The translations under genes and the position numbers were made by a program. 51,099 nt of DNA. Origin: Paenibacillus cymbidii (GTDB taxonomy: Bacteria; Bacillota; Bacilli; Paenibacillales; NBRC-103111). The notes under the pieces were generated by a model. The model saw nothing but the letters and a program-made list of their open reading frames with translations. It did no database searches and was not told the origin of the DNA. Of the stretch, positions 28,020 through 37,297 are shown in pieces. The stretch spans positions 1 to 51,099 of the forward strand of contig NZ_SHLX01000052.1 in the NCBI RefSeq assembly GCF_004764705.1, read 5' to 3'. Positions within the stretch are counted from its first letter, which is position 1, and the number at the start of each line of letters is the position of its first letter.

Positions 28020-29297
28020 CTACATCGCCCTCATCGCTTTGAACACTTCCTTGAACGACGGGCGTTTGCCGTACATCAGCACGCCGATGCGGTAAATTTT
28101 GGCGCCGAGCCAGCCAAAAACGAAAATCCCCACGCCCAGTGAAACGAAACCGAGCGCAATTTGCCAAACCGGCACGCCGACCATGCCAATCCGCAGAAAC
28201 ATCAGCATCGGCGTAAAGAACGGAACGAACGAAGCGCCGGTAATGAAGCTCGACGTCGGGTTGCTCAAGCCGTAGATCGAAATATAGAAGCTGACGAGCG
28301 ACAGCATCGTCACCGGCATGATCGCTTGCCCCAGCTCCTCCGTCCGGCTGACCAGCGAGCCGATGCCCGCCAGCAGCGTAGCGTACAGGAAGAAGCCAAG
28401 GATGAAAAACACAAGGAAGTACACGATCAGCGAAACCGGAATGCTGCCCAAGTCGAGCCCGATGCTGTCGAGCTTATCCTTCGTGGCGGCGAGGTTGATC
28501 AGCCCGATGACGACGAAAAACACCACTTGCAGCATCCCGAGCAGGAACATCCCGGTAATTTTGCCGAACATCTGTTTCAGCGGCGACACGCTCGTGATGA
28601 TGATTTCCATGACGCGCGAGCTTTTCTCGGCCGTAATTTCGGTCGCGATCAAGTTCCCGTACATCGTAATGATCATGAACAGCACGAACAGCAGCGCATA
28701 CACGAGCGCAAATGCCGCGTTCCGCTCCGCCTCCGACTTGCCGCCGGTTTCCTCCGTGCCCGCCGCGGACAACTGCAGCGTCTGCACCGCAACGGGACTG
28801 AACATCTTCGCCAGCTGCTCTTTGGTCAAGCCGGCGTTTTGGCTGAGCAGCTGGCTTTTGATCTGGCGCAGCGCCTCTTCCAGCTTGTTCTGCTTGCCGC
28901 TGCCGAACACTTTCTCCGCCTTGTACACGCCGTTCGGAAAACCGACCGCCGGGTTGTCGACCAGCAGCAGGTAACCTTTGATATCGCCTGCTTTCAGCTT
29001 GGCGGCCAGCGCCTGCTCTTCCTGCTCGGCCGTGCCTCCCGCAGGCGGGAAAAGCACAATTTCCAGGTTTGGCTTCTCGTCTGCCGCCAGCGTCTCCTGC
29101 AGCGTCTTCGCGATGCCCGCCTTATCCTCAATCATGCCGATCTTCGTCGCTTTGCCCGATGACAAGGCGTCGATGATCGCCGGCAAATTCAATCCCAAGC
29201 TGATGACCACGGCGAAAATCAGGGACGTCACAAGAAACGCCTTCGCCTTGATCCGGTTCATGAACGTAAACCGCACGACGGTCCAGTAGCTATTCAT
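28020..29297 (-). CDS. ABC-2 type exporter permease (NatB-like)
   Basis: A 425-residue membrane protein with one N-terminal helix (about 18-37), a large extracytoplasmic segment (about 40-190) and five or six C-terminal helices (about 195-405), the layout of ABC2_membrane_3/NatB proteins. Its ATG overlaps the end of the ATPase gene by 8 bp, so the two are translationally coupled. With the ATPase it would form an exporter, by analogy with NatAB for sodium or for a peptide or drug. The substrate is not evident. Confidence 0.9.
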   Translation of the reverse strand: MNSYWTVVRFTFMNRIKAKAFLVTSLIFAVVISLGLNLPAIIDALSSGKATKIGMIEDKAGIAKTLQETLAADEKPNLEIVLFPPAGGTAEQEEQALAAKLKAGDIKGYLLLVDNPAVGFPNGVYKAEKVFGSGKQNKLEEALRQIKSQLLSQNAGLTKEQLAKMFSPVAVQTLQLSAAGTEETGGKSEAERNAAFALVYALLFVLFMIITMYGNLIATEITAEKSSRVMEIIITSVSPLKQMFGKITGMFLLGMLQVVFFVVIGLINLAATKDKLDSIGLDLGSIPVSLIVYFLVFFILGFFLYATLLAGIGSLVSRTEELGQAIMPVTMLSLVSFYISIYGLSNPTSSFITGASFVPFFTPMLMFLRIGMVGVPVWQIALGFVSLGVGIFVFGWLGAKIYRIGVLMYGKRPSFKEVFKAMRAM

Positions 29298-30198
29298 GGC
29301 GCTCCCCCATCAACTTGACGAAAATTTCATGAAGCGTCGGCTCCATGATCTGGTACCGATTGACGATCGACTGCCGCATCGCCAGCTCCAGGATCGCCCC
29401 GCCGGCGCGGTCGGCGTCGGTGACAAAGATCTCATAGCCCCGCCCCGTGCGTTCGACGCGCGCAACGCCCCGAACATCGGCCAGCCCTTCCACGGCGCCT
29501 TCCGTTTCCAGAATGATGCGCTCGCGCGGGTAAGCCTTTTTGATCTGCTTCAAATTGCCGCCGAGCAGCGTATTCGACTTTTGCAGGATGACGATATTTT
29601 CGCACAGCTCTTCGACGTGGTCCATGCGATGGCTGGAAAACAGCAGCGACTTCCCTTGATCGCGCAGCTCGCGCACCGTCGTTTTGAGCAGATCGGCATT
29701 CACCGGGTCGAGCCCGCTGAACGCTTCGTCCAGAATCAAAATATCCGGATTGTGGATGACTGCCGCAATGAACTGAATTTTTTGCTGATTGCCTTTGGAC
29801 AGCTCTTCGACCTTCTGGTTGTAGTATTCCGGCACGCCGAACTTGTCCAGCCAGCGCTTCAGCTCGCGGTCCGCATCGCGCCTTGCCATCCCCCTCAGCT
29901 CGGCCAAATAAACGATCTGTTCGCTGACCTTCACCTTCGGATACAATCCCCGCTCTTCCGGCAAGTACCCCATAATGCGCGACAATTCGCTGGAATAGCC
30001 TTTGCCGTTCCAGAGAATGCGCCCGCCGTCCGGATAAATGAGCCCGAGCGTCATGCGCATCGTTGTCGTTTTCCCGGCGCCGTTGGCGCCCAGCAGCCCG
30101 AACACTTCGCCTGGCCTCACCTCGAACGAAATGCCGTTCACCGCCAGTTTGCTGCCGTATTTTTTCATGACTTGATCGAGTTGCAATGCAGCCTGCAT
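29290..30198 (-). CDS. ABC exporter ATPase (NatA-like)
   Basis: A 302-residue ATPase with Walker A GANGAGKTT (about 37-45), signature LSKGNQQ, Walker B ILILDEAFSGLD and a switch His in SSHRMDH, followed by an approximately 80-residue C-terminal extension (DUF4162-like) common in NatA/CcmA-type exporters. I chose the ATG at 30198, not one six codons earlier, because the AAGGAGA site overlaps the upstream start. It is coupled to the permease gene. Confidence 0.93.
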   Translation of the reverse strand: MQAALQLDQVMKKYGSKLAVNGISFEVRPGEVFGLLGANGAGKTTTMRMTLGLIYPDGGRILWNGKGYSSELSRIMGYLPEERGLYPKVKVSEQIVYLAELRGMARRDADRELKRWLDKFGVPEYYNQKVEELSKGNQQKIQFIAAVIHNPDILILDEAFSGLDPVNADLLKTTVRELRDQGKSLLFSSHRMDHVEELCENIVILQKSNTLLGGNLKQIKKAYPRERIILETEGAVEGLADVRGVARVERTGRGYEIFVTDADRAGGAILELAMRQSIVNRYQIMEPTLHEIFVKLMGERHE

Positions 30199-30305
30199 GC
30201 TGGTTCTCCTTTCCAAAAATTCCCCACAAAGTGGACCTGTTGCTTCGAAGCGAACTCAGGTACTTTGCGGGGGCCCCGGAAATATGTACACAAACCTTCC
30301 CCTAT

Positions 30306-30491
30306 TACCGCATTGGACCGCTCTCCAGGTCCAATCGGCAATGATTTCTACCACTTGCGCCGAGCCGACCTCGCTGAATTGCATCGATCCATGAAATCAT
30401 TACCGCATTGGACCGCTCTCCAGGTCCAATCGGCAATGATTTCTACCACTTGAGCCGAGCCGACCTCGCTGAATGGCATCGATCCATGAAA
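30306..30491. repeat. 93-bp tandem duplication containing a hairpin
   Basis: Two copies, 30306-30398 and 30399-30491, differ at only about two positions. Each contains ATTGGACC and GGTCCAAT arms around an 8-base loop, extended by CATTACCG and CGGCAATG. The array lies between the start of the NatA gene and the 3' end of the diguanylate cyclase gene. Confidence 0.85.
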
Positions 30492-30503
30492 TCATTATCG
30501 CAC

Positions 30504-30539
30504 AAAACGGCCGCAAGGAGAAATCTCCACCGGCCGTTG
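30504..30539 (-). terminator. Rho-independent terminator of the diguanylate cyclase gene
   Basis: The hairpin has arms AACGGCCG and CGGCCGTT, with an inner GGAGA/TCTCC pairing. On the minus strand it is followed by TTTTGTG, 13 bp past the stop. Confidence 0.85.
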
Positions 30540-30551
30540 TGCCTGAATCCG

Positions 30552-32135
30552 TTATTCCGCCGCCACCGTGCGATTGCGACCGCCGCTTTTGGCCCGGTAC
30601 ATCGCCCGGTCGGCCAAATCGAAAACCGCTTCCGCCGAATCGGCCTGGGAAGGGAAATGCGCGACGCCAAGCGACACCGTCACCGTCTGCCCAACCGGGC
30701 TGGCGGCAGCTTCCATTCGTTGCCGAATGCGTTCGGCAACGGCAAACGCATCGCCGGCCGACGTCAATGCGAGCAGCGCTACGAGCTCTTCCCCGCCGTA
30801 CCGGCAGATGATGTCGCCGGGCCGGATCGAAGTCGAGGCCACCTCCGCCAGCGCCTTCAACACTTCGTCCCCAGCGGCGTGCCCGTACGTATCGTTGATT
30901 GCCTTGAATTTGTCGATGTCCATGATGACGATCGAAAAGGCGGTCCGGCGCTCGACCCACGACTTGATTGTCGTTTCCAGCGTTCTCCGGTTCAGCAGAC
31001 CGGTCAGCGGATCCGTCATCGCGTCGCGGGTCAAATCGTCCGTTCGTTTCTTCAGATCGGTCATGGCGAGACGAATCGTTTTGCCCAGCATGTTCGCTTC
31101 CCGGTTCCAATGCGTTTCGATGTTGCCCGGATCGATTTTGCCGCGGCCGATGCCGCCGACCAGATTGGCCATCGTCACGAACGGCCGGGCCAGGCGCCGC
31201 GCCAGCCAATTCGCGCCGATCAGCAGCAGAACGAAGGGCGGCAGCATATAAAGCAGCATCGAACGAATATGGCGGTTCAATTGCTCGTATACTTCGCTGA
31301 GCGGCGATACGACAACAACGCCCCAGCCGGTTTCCGGCACAACCGAGTAGCCCGCCAGCAGCCGCCCCCCCCGGGTATTCACCGTTTGCTCCTTGCCGCT
31401 GATGCCTTCGGTGAGCTTCCTGACGACGCTGTTGCTCCGCACGTCTTCGCCGAGCCGCGTCTTGTCGGGATGATAGATCAGATGCCCTTCGGATTCAACT
31501 ACATAATAGTAGGTGCCGTTGTCGTCCGACATATTGCTGCCGAAGATCATGTTCATGATGTTGTTTTCCTGCAAATAAATCGTGCCGCCGACGAAGCCCT
31601 TGTAGTTGCCTTCCTGGTCGAAAAACGGCTCGCTCATGAACACGATCAGTTTGCCGTTGGCAATCGGGTAAGGCTTCGATACGTACGGCTTGCGACTGGC
31701 AAGCGCCTCCAGCGACGCTTCTGTCGTAACGGCTTTGTTAAGCATCGACTCGGAGCGCGGCGAAATACTGCGCACGACGCCCGTTTCGTCAACGACGACG
31801 ATGCCGTTAAAGTAGTTGCTGCTGCGTCTCATCAGCTCGATTTGCTCGAACATTTGGCCGTCGTTCATCGGGAATTCCCGCGACAGCAGGCTCACCGTAT
31901 ATTGCAGGCCGCCGCGCATCGATTTCAGGATCGAATCCATCGTTTGGCTCAATTTGTCGGCGTTCGTGTCGTTGAGCGACAACGTCGTAGCAATTAGCGA
32001 CTGTTTCTTCGATTGGTACGAAGCGATCAGCAGGATCGTCAAGGTCAGCACGACCGAAAGCGAAACGAGGCCGGAAAAGAGGGTAACCAGACTGACGCTG
32101 CGAAAATAGCCGCTTTTGGACTTGTGTGGATTCAT
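30552..32135 (-). CDS. Diguanylate cyclase with extracellular Cache sensor
   Basis: A 527-residue membrane enzyme that should make cyclic di-GMP from two GTP. TM1 is at about 15-40, a double Cache sensor at about 44-285, TM2 at about 292-312, a HAMP-like segment follows, and the GGDEF domain runs from about 368 to 527. The active-site signature is GGEEL (about 445-449), a common active variant. RPGD lies five residues earlier and matches the RxxD product-inhibition site. The ATG has a GAGGGGG site. It appears to be monocistronic, with its own terminator and with the module 3 terminator upstream. Confidence 0.93.
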   Translation of the reverse strand: MNPHKSKSGYFRSVSLVTLFSGLVSLSVVLTLTILLIASYQSKKQSLIATTLSLNDTNADKLSQTMDSILKSMRGGLQYTVSLLSREFPMNDGQMFEQIELMRRSSNYFNGIVVVDETGVVRSISPRSESMLNKAVTTEASLEALASRKPYVSKPYPIANGKLIVFMSEPFFDQEGNYKGFVGGTIYLQENNIMNMIFGSNMSDDNGTYYYVVESEGHLIYHPDKTRLGEDVRSNSVVRKLTEGISGKEQTVNTRGGRLLAGYSVVPETGWGVVVVSPLSEVYEQLNRHIRSMLLYMLPPFVLLLIGANWLARRLARPFVTMANLVGGIGRGKIDPGNIETHWNREANMLGKTIRLAMTDLKKRTDDLTRDAMTDPLTGLLNRRTLETTIKSWVERRTAFSIVIMDIDKFKAINDTYGHAAGDEVLKALAEVASTSIRPGDIICRYGGEELVALLALTSAGDAFAVAERIRQRMEAAASPVGQTVTVSLGVAHFPSQADSAEAVFDLADRAMYRAKSGGRNRTVAAE

Positions 32136-32223
32136 CCTGATGCCCCCTCAAAACTGCCGATTCGATATAATTCGACACGGCTTCGAGCGGTTCCTCTCTT
32201 GCCCGGGGCGAGCAAACAAGAAA

Positions 32224-32257
32224 AGAAGCTGACACCGCAAACTCCGGAATCAGCTTC
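32224..32257 (-). terminator. Terminator of the module 3 operon
   Basis: Arms GAAGCTGA and TCAGCTTC enclose a partly paired loop. On the minus strand TTTTCTTG follows. It lies 18 bp past the stop of the aldolase gene. Confidence 0.8.
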
Positions 32258-32275
32258 ATTAAATGGAATTAATTT

Positions 32276-33184
32276 CTATATTAAGCCTAGATGTGCATAA
32301 AAAGCTTTCAGTTTCTCCATCTGCTCGTCGGTCAAATTGTTGTAAGGCAGCCGGCGCCAGCGCCGGGCAATGCCGAACAACTCAAGGGAACCGTGAATGA
32401 CGGCGTCAAAGTCAACTCCGAGTCCGGTCCCGAACTCGATCAGCGCGATATCGTAGTCACGAACGATCGCCGCCGCTTCCCGGGTGTTGCCTGCCTGCAC
32501 GAGACGCCAATACCGCAACGCGATCTCTGGCTTGAACCGCATGTACATCGACAAATAAGCATCGGCGCCATACGGCAGCTGATCGAGATGATTCTCCTTT
32601 CGCCCGCCCGACAGAAACGCCCACCTGCCGGCAACCAGATTGGCGAGCCTTCTTCCGTATGGGCCGCAAATATCGTCCTTGACTGCAACGATCCCGTTGT
32701 CGTTCTCTTCCAGCAAGGTCTCTGCCACTTTCAGCGGCAACGCGACTCCAGGGCCCAATGCGGTGACGGCCATCACCGGCATGACTTGCCCGATGCGGCG
32801 AAAGTGCTGCGCAAGCGTCTGCGGGGTGCACGACCCCGCCCAGTTGGGCGGCAGCGGCATGTACAGATCGGCTCCCAGCGAACGGCAATATTCGGCGAAC
32901 CGGACCGATTCTCCCGTCCACCAATTGCCTGCCGTCACGACCAGCTTCCTTCCCGCGACTTGTTCCACCGTAACGCGCGTGACTTCGGCGATTTCGCGAT
33001 CCGTCAGGATACTGTACAGGCTGTCGCCGTATGTCAACAGCACGGTTCCGCTGCCGCCCTCGACGATGAACTCCACGCAGTTGCGCAGCGCGGCATAATC
33101 GATCTCGCCTTCCCGATCGAAAGGCGTGCTCACCGAAGCAATCGGTCCGTTCAAATAATGCTTGACCCGCTCGAGATCGGTCAT
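32276..33184 (-). CDS. DHDPS/NAL-family aldolase-like protein
   Basis: A 302-residue TIM-barrel protein of the dihydrodipicolinate synthase/N-acetylneuraminate lyase family. The Schiff-base lysine is visible as Lys169 in GIVAVKDD. The catalytic tyrosine normally found in a YNxP motif about 30 residues earlier is absent (PVMAVTALG, 136-144). It is therefore not a textbook NanA or DapA and may use another proton relay or act on another 2-keto-3-deoxy acid. The ATG at 33184 overlaps the stop of the YhcH gene (ATGA). A longer reading from 33307 lies in a shadow of that gene. Last gene of module 3; cytoplasmic. Confidence 0.88.
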   Translation of the reverse strand: MTDLERVKHYLNGPIASVSTPFDREGEIDYAALRNCVEFIVEGGSGTVLLTYGDSLYSILTDREIAEVTRVTVEQVAGRKLVVTAGNWWTGESVRFAEYCRSLGADLYMPLPPNWAGSCTPQTLAQHFRRIGQVMPVMAVTALGPGVALPLKVAETLLEENDNGIVAVKDDICGPYGRRLANLVAGRWAFLSGGRKENHLDQLPYGADAYLSMYMRFKPEIALRYWRLVQAGNTREAAAIVRDYDIALIEFGTGLGVDFDAVIHGSLELFGIARRWRRLPYNNLTDEQMEKLKAFYAHLGLI

Positions 33185-33708
33185 TTGGTCTCCCTCTCTT
33201 TCTCCAAAGCCGGGGCCCCGTCGCATTCGCCGGATTGCAGCAGCAGTTTCGTTGCGATTTTTACAATCGCTTTTCGGACCGGTTGCGGATCGCCGCCGAT
33301 CGCGCATCCCGGACGATGGACGTCATGGGGCATAAAGACGGCGAACTGGCCCGCCTGGACGCGCAGCAGCGTTTCATTCTCGACCTCTTCGAACAACAGC
33401 GCATCCCGGTCGGTCCAATCATCCGTTACCCGGAGCCGTTCCGTATACCGGGCCACTCCCATCGTTTCTTCCCCGCTGATCATGTACTGCACGTCCGCAT
33501 ACCGGAAATGACGTTCCGCCTTGCGTTTGGCGATCGGTGCCGTTTCGCCCGAAACCACGTTGACATAAAGATCGTCGCCGTCGATGTCGTATCTTCCGTT
33601 GGCCATTGCCGTCCAATCGGCTGCCTGCAAAAAGTCGAGCGCCTTGACGAGCGCCGCCGGATATAACGACCGCTCTCTTGCATAATCGTTCCAATCCCCG
33701 TAGATCAC
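33181..33708 (-). CDS. YhcH/YjgK/YiaL (NanQ-like) family protein
   Basis: A 175-residue cupin-like protein of the DUF386 family. Escherichia coli YhcH (NanQ) promotes anomerisation of sialic acid. The family pattern ERHFRYADVQYMISGEE and FMPHDVHRPG, which provides the His/Asp/Glu metal site, is present. The start is GTG at 33708, overlapping the sialidase-fold gene stop as GTGA; this gives the family-typical N-terminus (IYGDW). Together with the aldolase and sialidase-fold genes it suggests catabolism of a sialic-acid-like or other keto-deoxy sugar. Confidence 0.88.
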   Translation of the reverse strand: MIYGDWNDYARERSLYPAALVKALDFLQAADWTAMANGRYDIDGDDLYVNVVSGETAPIAKRKAERHFRYADVQYMISGEETMGVARYTERLRVTDDWTDRDALLFEEVENETLLRVQAGQFAVFMPHDVHRPGCAIGGDPQPVRKAIVKIATKLLLQSGECDGAPALEKERETK

Positions 33709-35375
33709 GCCGGGTTCACTCCTTCCCCCGTGCCGCCAGGCGATGCAAGCGGCGAACCGCTCATGCGCATGCCGCTCACTTCGATGCCTGATCCCGCTTC
33801 CGCCGCATGCAGGCGAACGAACGACAGCGCGTGGCCCTGCTCCAGCTGCGACAGCGCCCCGGCGAACGTCCCGTTCACATGGACGACGGCATACTCGTGC
33901 GCGCAATCCCATCCCAGCCGCAGCGTAACCCACTCTCCTGCCGGCAGGGGAGCGTTTTCCAGCGCCAGGTACGGCCCTTCGTTCGCATGCTGCGCAGCCA
34001 GACGGCCATCGCGTTCGATTTTCAACCGAAACATGCCGCTTTGTTTGGTATCGGGAGATAGGAACGATGCCGCCAGGCTGACATAGATCCCGCCGGACGT
34101 GTCCGCGCTTCCGATTCTGACCTGCAGTTCAACCTCTCCGCGGATCGCGAGCGGGAAATTCCACGTCGCACCGACGCCGGGATCGGCCCCCTGCTGCACG
34201 ATACGAAGGGCGCGAGCGCCGTCCGGCAGCACGTATATTTCCGCACCCGTTTGCGACAACGTCAAGCTGTGATTGTCTTCGGCCAATCGCTCCTCCGCCT
34301 GCAATGCGACCAACCATTCAAGGTCGAAACGAACGACCCGGAACGTTTGGGTGCCGGGGTGGCTGAGGTGGGCATCGTAATAGCCGACCAACACGTTCCC
34401 GTCCGCCAGCTCCACCATCCACGGATAGCAGAACATTCGCCTGGCGTCATACTCCCGCTTCATCCCGACAACCTGGCGATACCCGCGCCAGACACCGTCA
34501 TGGCCGCAAATTGCGGCAACAATCGCCTGTCTGGCATAACTGATGCCGTGGTGGATCGGCTCTCCGTTGCAGTGATTCCAGCACATGAGAACCCGGCCGT
34601 CGCGCAGCCGGAGAAGACCGGCCGGAGAATTCGACGAAACGAAGCCTGTCGGCGCTAGCTCGCTCCAGTTTTCGCCGGCGTCGCTTGAATACGATTCATA
34701 CAATTTGCCGGCCTGGGTGCGCACCACCAACCAGATCCGCCCGTCCGGCAGCTCGATCGTTACCGGTTCGACAGCTCCGGTTTCGATATGCCCCCCGCCG
34801 TTGTCGAGGAAAAGGTTGCTGTTCGAAAGGCGCCACGTTTGACCGTGGTCGTCGGACAGCATGGCCGTGGTGGTGAAACGCCCGTTCTTGCGCCTCGTCA
34901 TATAGGAGAACGAAACGACGATGCGGCCGCTGTCCAGCACGGTGGCATTGTTGATCGAGCCGGTATAGGAATGCCCGTAATCGACGGTTACCGGTTCCGA
35001 CCACGTACGGCCATAATCGCTCGAGCGGATATGCTTCATTTCAATGATTCTGTCCTCATAAGGGATGTGCTCATCCCAGTTCAGCAGCAGCAGATAAAGA
35101 TGATGCACATGCCCGTTCGCATCCGCGAACAGACCGAAGCTGTTGCACAGCCTGCCTTCTTCCGGGTGGGAAGCGATCACATGCGGCTCGTCCCAGGTTA
35201 ACCCATTGTCGTTTGACCGACGGCAATACATATATTGCGGAATGGAAAGGTCATTCCATTGATTCGGTTTGCGCCCTTCTTCATAAATGGCAAGCAGCGA
35301 TCCGTCCCCGCAGGCGAGGAACGGTCCGATTTCTCCCGGGAAGTCGATGCTTGTCGGTCCTTGATGGCGGTTCAT
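33705..35375 (-). CDS. Sialidase-fold (BNR/Asp-box) protein with LamG-like C-terminal domain
   Basis: A 556-residue protein. Residues about 10-360 form a six-bladed propeller with Asp-box motifs (SNDNGLTW, SSDYGRTW, SDDHGQTW, SSDAGENW), and about 390-550 resemble a jelly-roll or LamG-like domain. There is no signal peptide, so it would act on imported oligosaccharides. A clear FRIP motif of classical GH33 sialidases is not seen near the start, so the substrate may not be sialic acid. The ATG at 35375 has an AAGGAG site; the frame open upstream to 35657 shadows the permease gene. It is followed directly by the YhcH gene. Confidence 0.85.
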   Translation of the reverse strand: MNRHQGPTSIDFPGEIGPFLACGDGSLLAIYEEGRKPNQWNDLSIPQYMYCRRSNDNGLTWDEPHVIASHPEEGRLCNSFGLFADANGHVHHLYLLLLNWDEHIPYEDRIIEMKHIRSSDYGRTWSEPVTVDYGHSYTGSINNATVLDSGRIVVSFSYMTRRKNGRFTTTAMLSDDHGQTWRLSNSNLFLDNGGGHIETGAVEPVTIELPDGRIWLVVRTQAGKLYESYSSDAGENWSELAPTGFVSSNSPAGLLRLRDGRVLMCWNHCNGEPIHHGISYARQAIVAAICGHDGVWRGYRQVVGMKREYDARRMFCYPWMVELADGNVLVGYYDAHLSHPGTQTFRVVRFDLEWLVALQAEERLAEDNHSLTLSQTGAEIYVLPDGARALRIVQQGADPGVGATWNFPLAIRGEVELQVRIGSADTSGGIYVSLAASFLSPDTKQSGMFRLKIERDGRLAAQHANEGPYLALENAPLPAGEWVTLRLGWDCAHEYAVVHVNGTFAGALSQLEQGHALSFVRLHAAEAGSGIEVSGMRMSGSPLASPGGTGEGVNPA

Positions 35376-35404
35376 GGGACGACTCCTTTTTTCACTTTGG
35401 TTTA

Positions 35405-36295
35405 TTACCCTTTGATAGAGCCGGTTAGGACCCCTTTGACAAAATGCTTCTGCAGGAATGGATAAACGGCGATAATCGGCAGCGTCGTGATGATAATCAT
35501 CGCTCCCCGCAGCGATTGCGGCGTTGGCCGGCGCAGCAGATCCGCCATGATTTCCGTGTTCATGTCCCGGCTCGTCATGGTCAGCACCACCCGCCGCATG
35601 AGCACTTGCACGGGCATCAATTCGGCCTTGTTGATGAAGATCGCCGCATCGAACCACGCATTCCAGTGCCAGACCGCATAGAACAGCCCGATCGTCGCCA
35701 TCGTCGGCAAGCTTAACGGAATGACGATCCGCATCAGCACTTGCCCCGGCGACGCCCCGTCGATCGTGGCCGATTCCTCCAGGCTCTCCGGAATTTGCGC
35801 GAAGAAGCTTTTCATAATAATCAAGTTCCAGGCGCTGATCAAAGGCGGGATGATCATCACCCAGAACGTATTGACCAGGTGCAGCGCCTTCAGCAGCAGG
35901 AACGTCGGCACCAGTCCCCCGCTGAACAGCATCGTAACGAACACGATGCCGATAATCAGATTGCGTCCGGGCAGCGACCTGCGCGCAATCCCGAACGCCA
36001 TCATCGCCGTGAACAGCAAATTGAGCGCGGTGCCGATCGTCACCCGCATAAGCGTAATGCCATAGGCCCGGTACAAGCTGGAGCCGTCGCTGAGCAGCGT
36101 TCGGTAAGCGGTGAAATCAAGCTGGTGCGGGATTAAAATAAAACTGCCTCGGCGAAGGAGCTCGCTTTCGCCGACCAACGAAGTAGAGGCGACAACGACA
36201 AAGGGCAGCACAAACATAAGCGAAAGCACGATCAGCAACGTGTAATTGGCGATTTGAAAAGCGTGATGCAAGGGCGCAAACGATTTCCGGTTCAT
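35405..36295 (-). CDS. ABC transporter permease, YtcP/LplC type, module 3
   Basis: A 296-residue six-helix permease with the EAA loop ESATIDGASPG and the C-terminal TGSIKG. The ATG at 36295 (MNRKSF) is preferred over an in-frame GTG at 36304 because AGGTGG has the right spacing for it. It starts 9 bp after the stop of the LplB-type permease. It is part of a regulator-binding protein-permease-permease-enzyme order shared with module 1. Confidence 0.94.
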   Translation of the reverse strand: MNRKSFAPLHHAFQIANYTLLIVLSLMFVLPFVVVASTSLVGESELLRRGSFILIPHQLDFTAYRTLLSDGSSLYRAYGITLMRVTIGTALNLLFTAMMAFGIARRSLPGRNLIIGIVFVTMLFSGGLVPTFLLLKALHLVNTFWVMIIPPLISAWNLIIMKSFFAQIPESLEESATIDGASPGQVLMRIVIPLSLPTMATIGLFYAVWHWNAWFDAAIFINKAELMPVQVLMRRVVLTMTSRDMNTEIMADLLRRPTPQSLRGAMIIITTLPIIAVYPFLQKHFVKGVLTGSIKG

Positions 36296-36304
36296 TGGAT
36301 CCAC

Positions 36305-37222
36305 CTACCATATGCCGTCTTGACCGAATCGTTTGGCGAGCATATTCGCGCCTGCTACAAGCACCAGGGCGATCGCCGCCTTAAACAACCCGACTGCGGA
36401 GGCGAAAGAATATTTCACGTCGACCAGCCCTTCGCGGTACACATATGTATCGATAATATCCGATACCTGATACACCGGAGGGGAATACAGCAGGAAAATC
36501 TGCTCGAACCCGGCGTCCATCACATGACCGATTTGCAGGATAAGCAAAATGATCGCAATCGGGCGAATGCCCGGCAGCGTAATATGCCACATTTGCCGCA
36601 GCCGGCTGGCGCCATCGACTTTGGCCGCTTCGTACAATTGCTGGTCGATGCCCGCAATCGCGGCAAGGTAAATGATGCTGCCCCAGCCGATTTCTTTCCA
36701 TATGCCGCTGACGACCAATACCGAACGGAAATACTTCGCGTCCGCCAGAAAAAAAATCGGTTCAAACCCAAGTTTTGCCAGAACGCTATTGACGATCCCG
36801 CTATCCACGCTGAGCAGCGTCGTCGTTAATCCGGCAAGCACAACCATCGAGATAAAATGCGGCAAATATGAAATCGTCTGCACGACCCGCTTGAAATACG
36901 TGTGAGTGACTTCATTCATCAGCAAAGCAAGCAGAATTGGAGCGGGAAAGCCGAACAGCAGCCGATAGAAGCTGATCGTTAGCGTGTTGCCGATAATGTC
37001 CCAGAAGTAATACGAATCGAAAAACGTGCGGAAATGCTGGAACCCCACCCACCTGGACGACAGCATGCCCGCCAGTCCGTCGAAGGGACTTGCGTCCTTG
37101 AAGGCGATAATGACGCCATACATCGGAGCGTAATGGAAAACGATAAAGTACAACAAGCCCGGAAGGATGAGAAGATAGTACAGCTGATGGCTTCTCATTT
37201 TGTTGATGGTCTGGGCAAGCAT
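36305..37222 (-). CDS. ABC transporter permease, LplB type, module 3
   Basis: A 305-residue permease with six helices, the EAA loop YEAAKVDGASRLR and ITLPG, and a C-terminal DGIW. An AAGGAG site lies 11 nt before the ATG. The gap to the binding-protein gene contains a palindromic hairpin (37260-37281) that may lower transporter mRNA relative to the binding protein. Confidence 0.94.
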   Translation of the reverse strand: MLAQTINKMRSHQLYYLLILPGLLYFIVFHYAPMYGVIIAFKDASPFDGLAGMLSSRWVGFQHFRTFFDSYYFWDIIGNTLTISFYRLLFGFPAPILLALLMNEVTHTYFKRVVQTISYLPHFISMVVLAGLTTTLLSVDSGIVNSVLAKLGFEPIFFLADAKYFRSVLVVSGIWKEIGWGSIIYLAAIAGIDQQLYEAAKVDGASRLRQMWHITLPGIRPIAIILLILQIGHVMDAGFEQIFLLYSPPVYQVSDIIDTYVYREGLVDVKYSFASAVGLFKAAIALVLVAGANMLAKRFGQDGIW

Positions 37223-37259
37223 GAATGGCCGGTCTCCTTCCGTCCCCTTCGCCGCAAGC

Positions 37260-37281
37260 CGCCCATTCGATCGAACGGGCG
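37260..37281 (-). other. Intercistronic palindrome between binding-protein and permease genes
   Basis: CGCCCATTCG-AT-CGAACGGGCG is a 22-base palindrome with one mismatched pair. It has no T-run, so it is not a full terminator. Hairpins here are often 3' mRNA stabilisers that keep binding-protein transcripts abundant. Confidence 0.6.
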
Positions 37282-37297
37282 ACAGGAGCGAACCGGT

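Noticed and set aside
34000..35375. Classical secreted exo-alpha-sialidase
   Set aside because: Asp-boxes support the fold, but there is no signal peptide and no clear FRIP motif, so only the fold-level call is kept.
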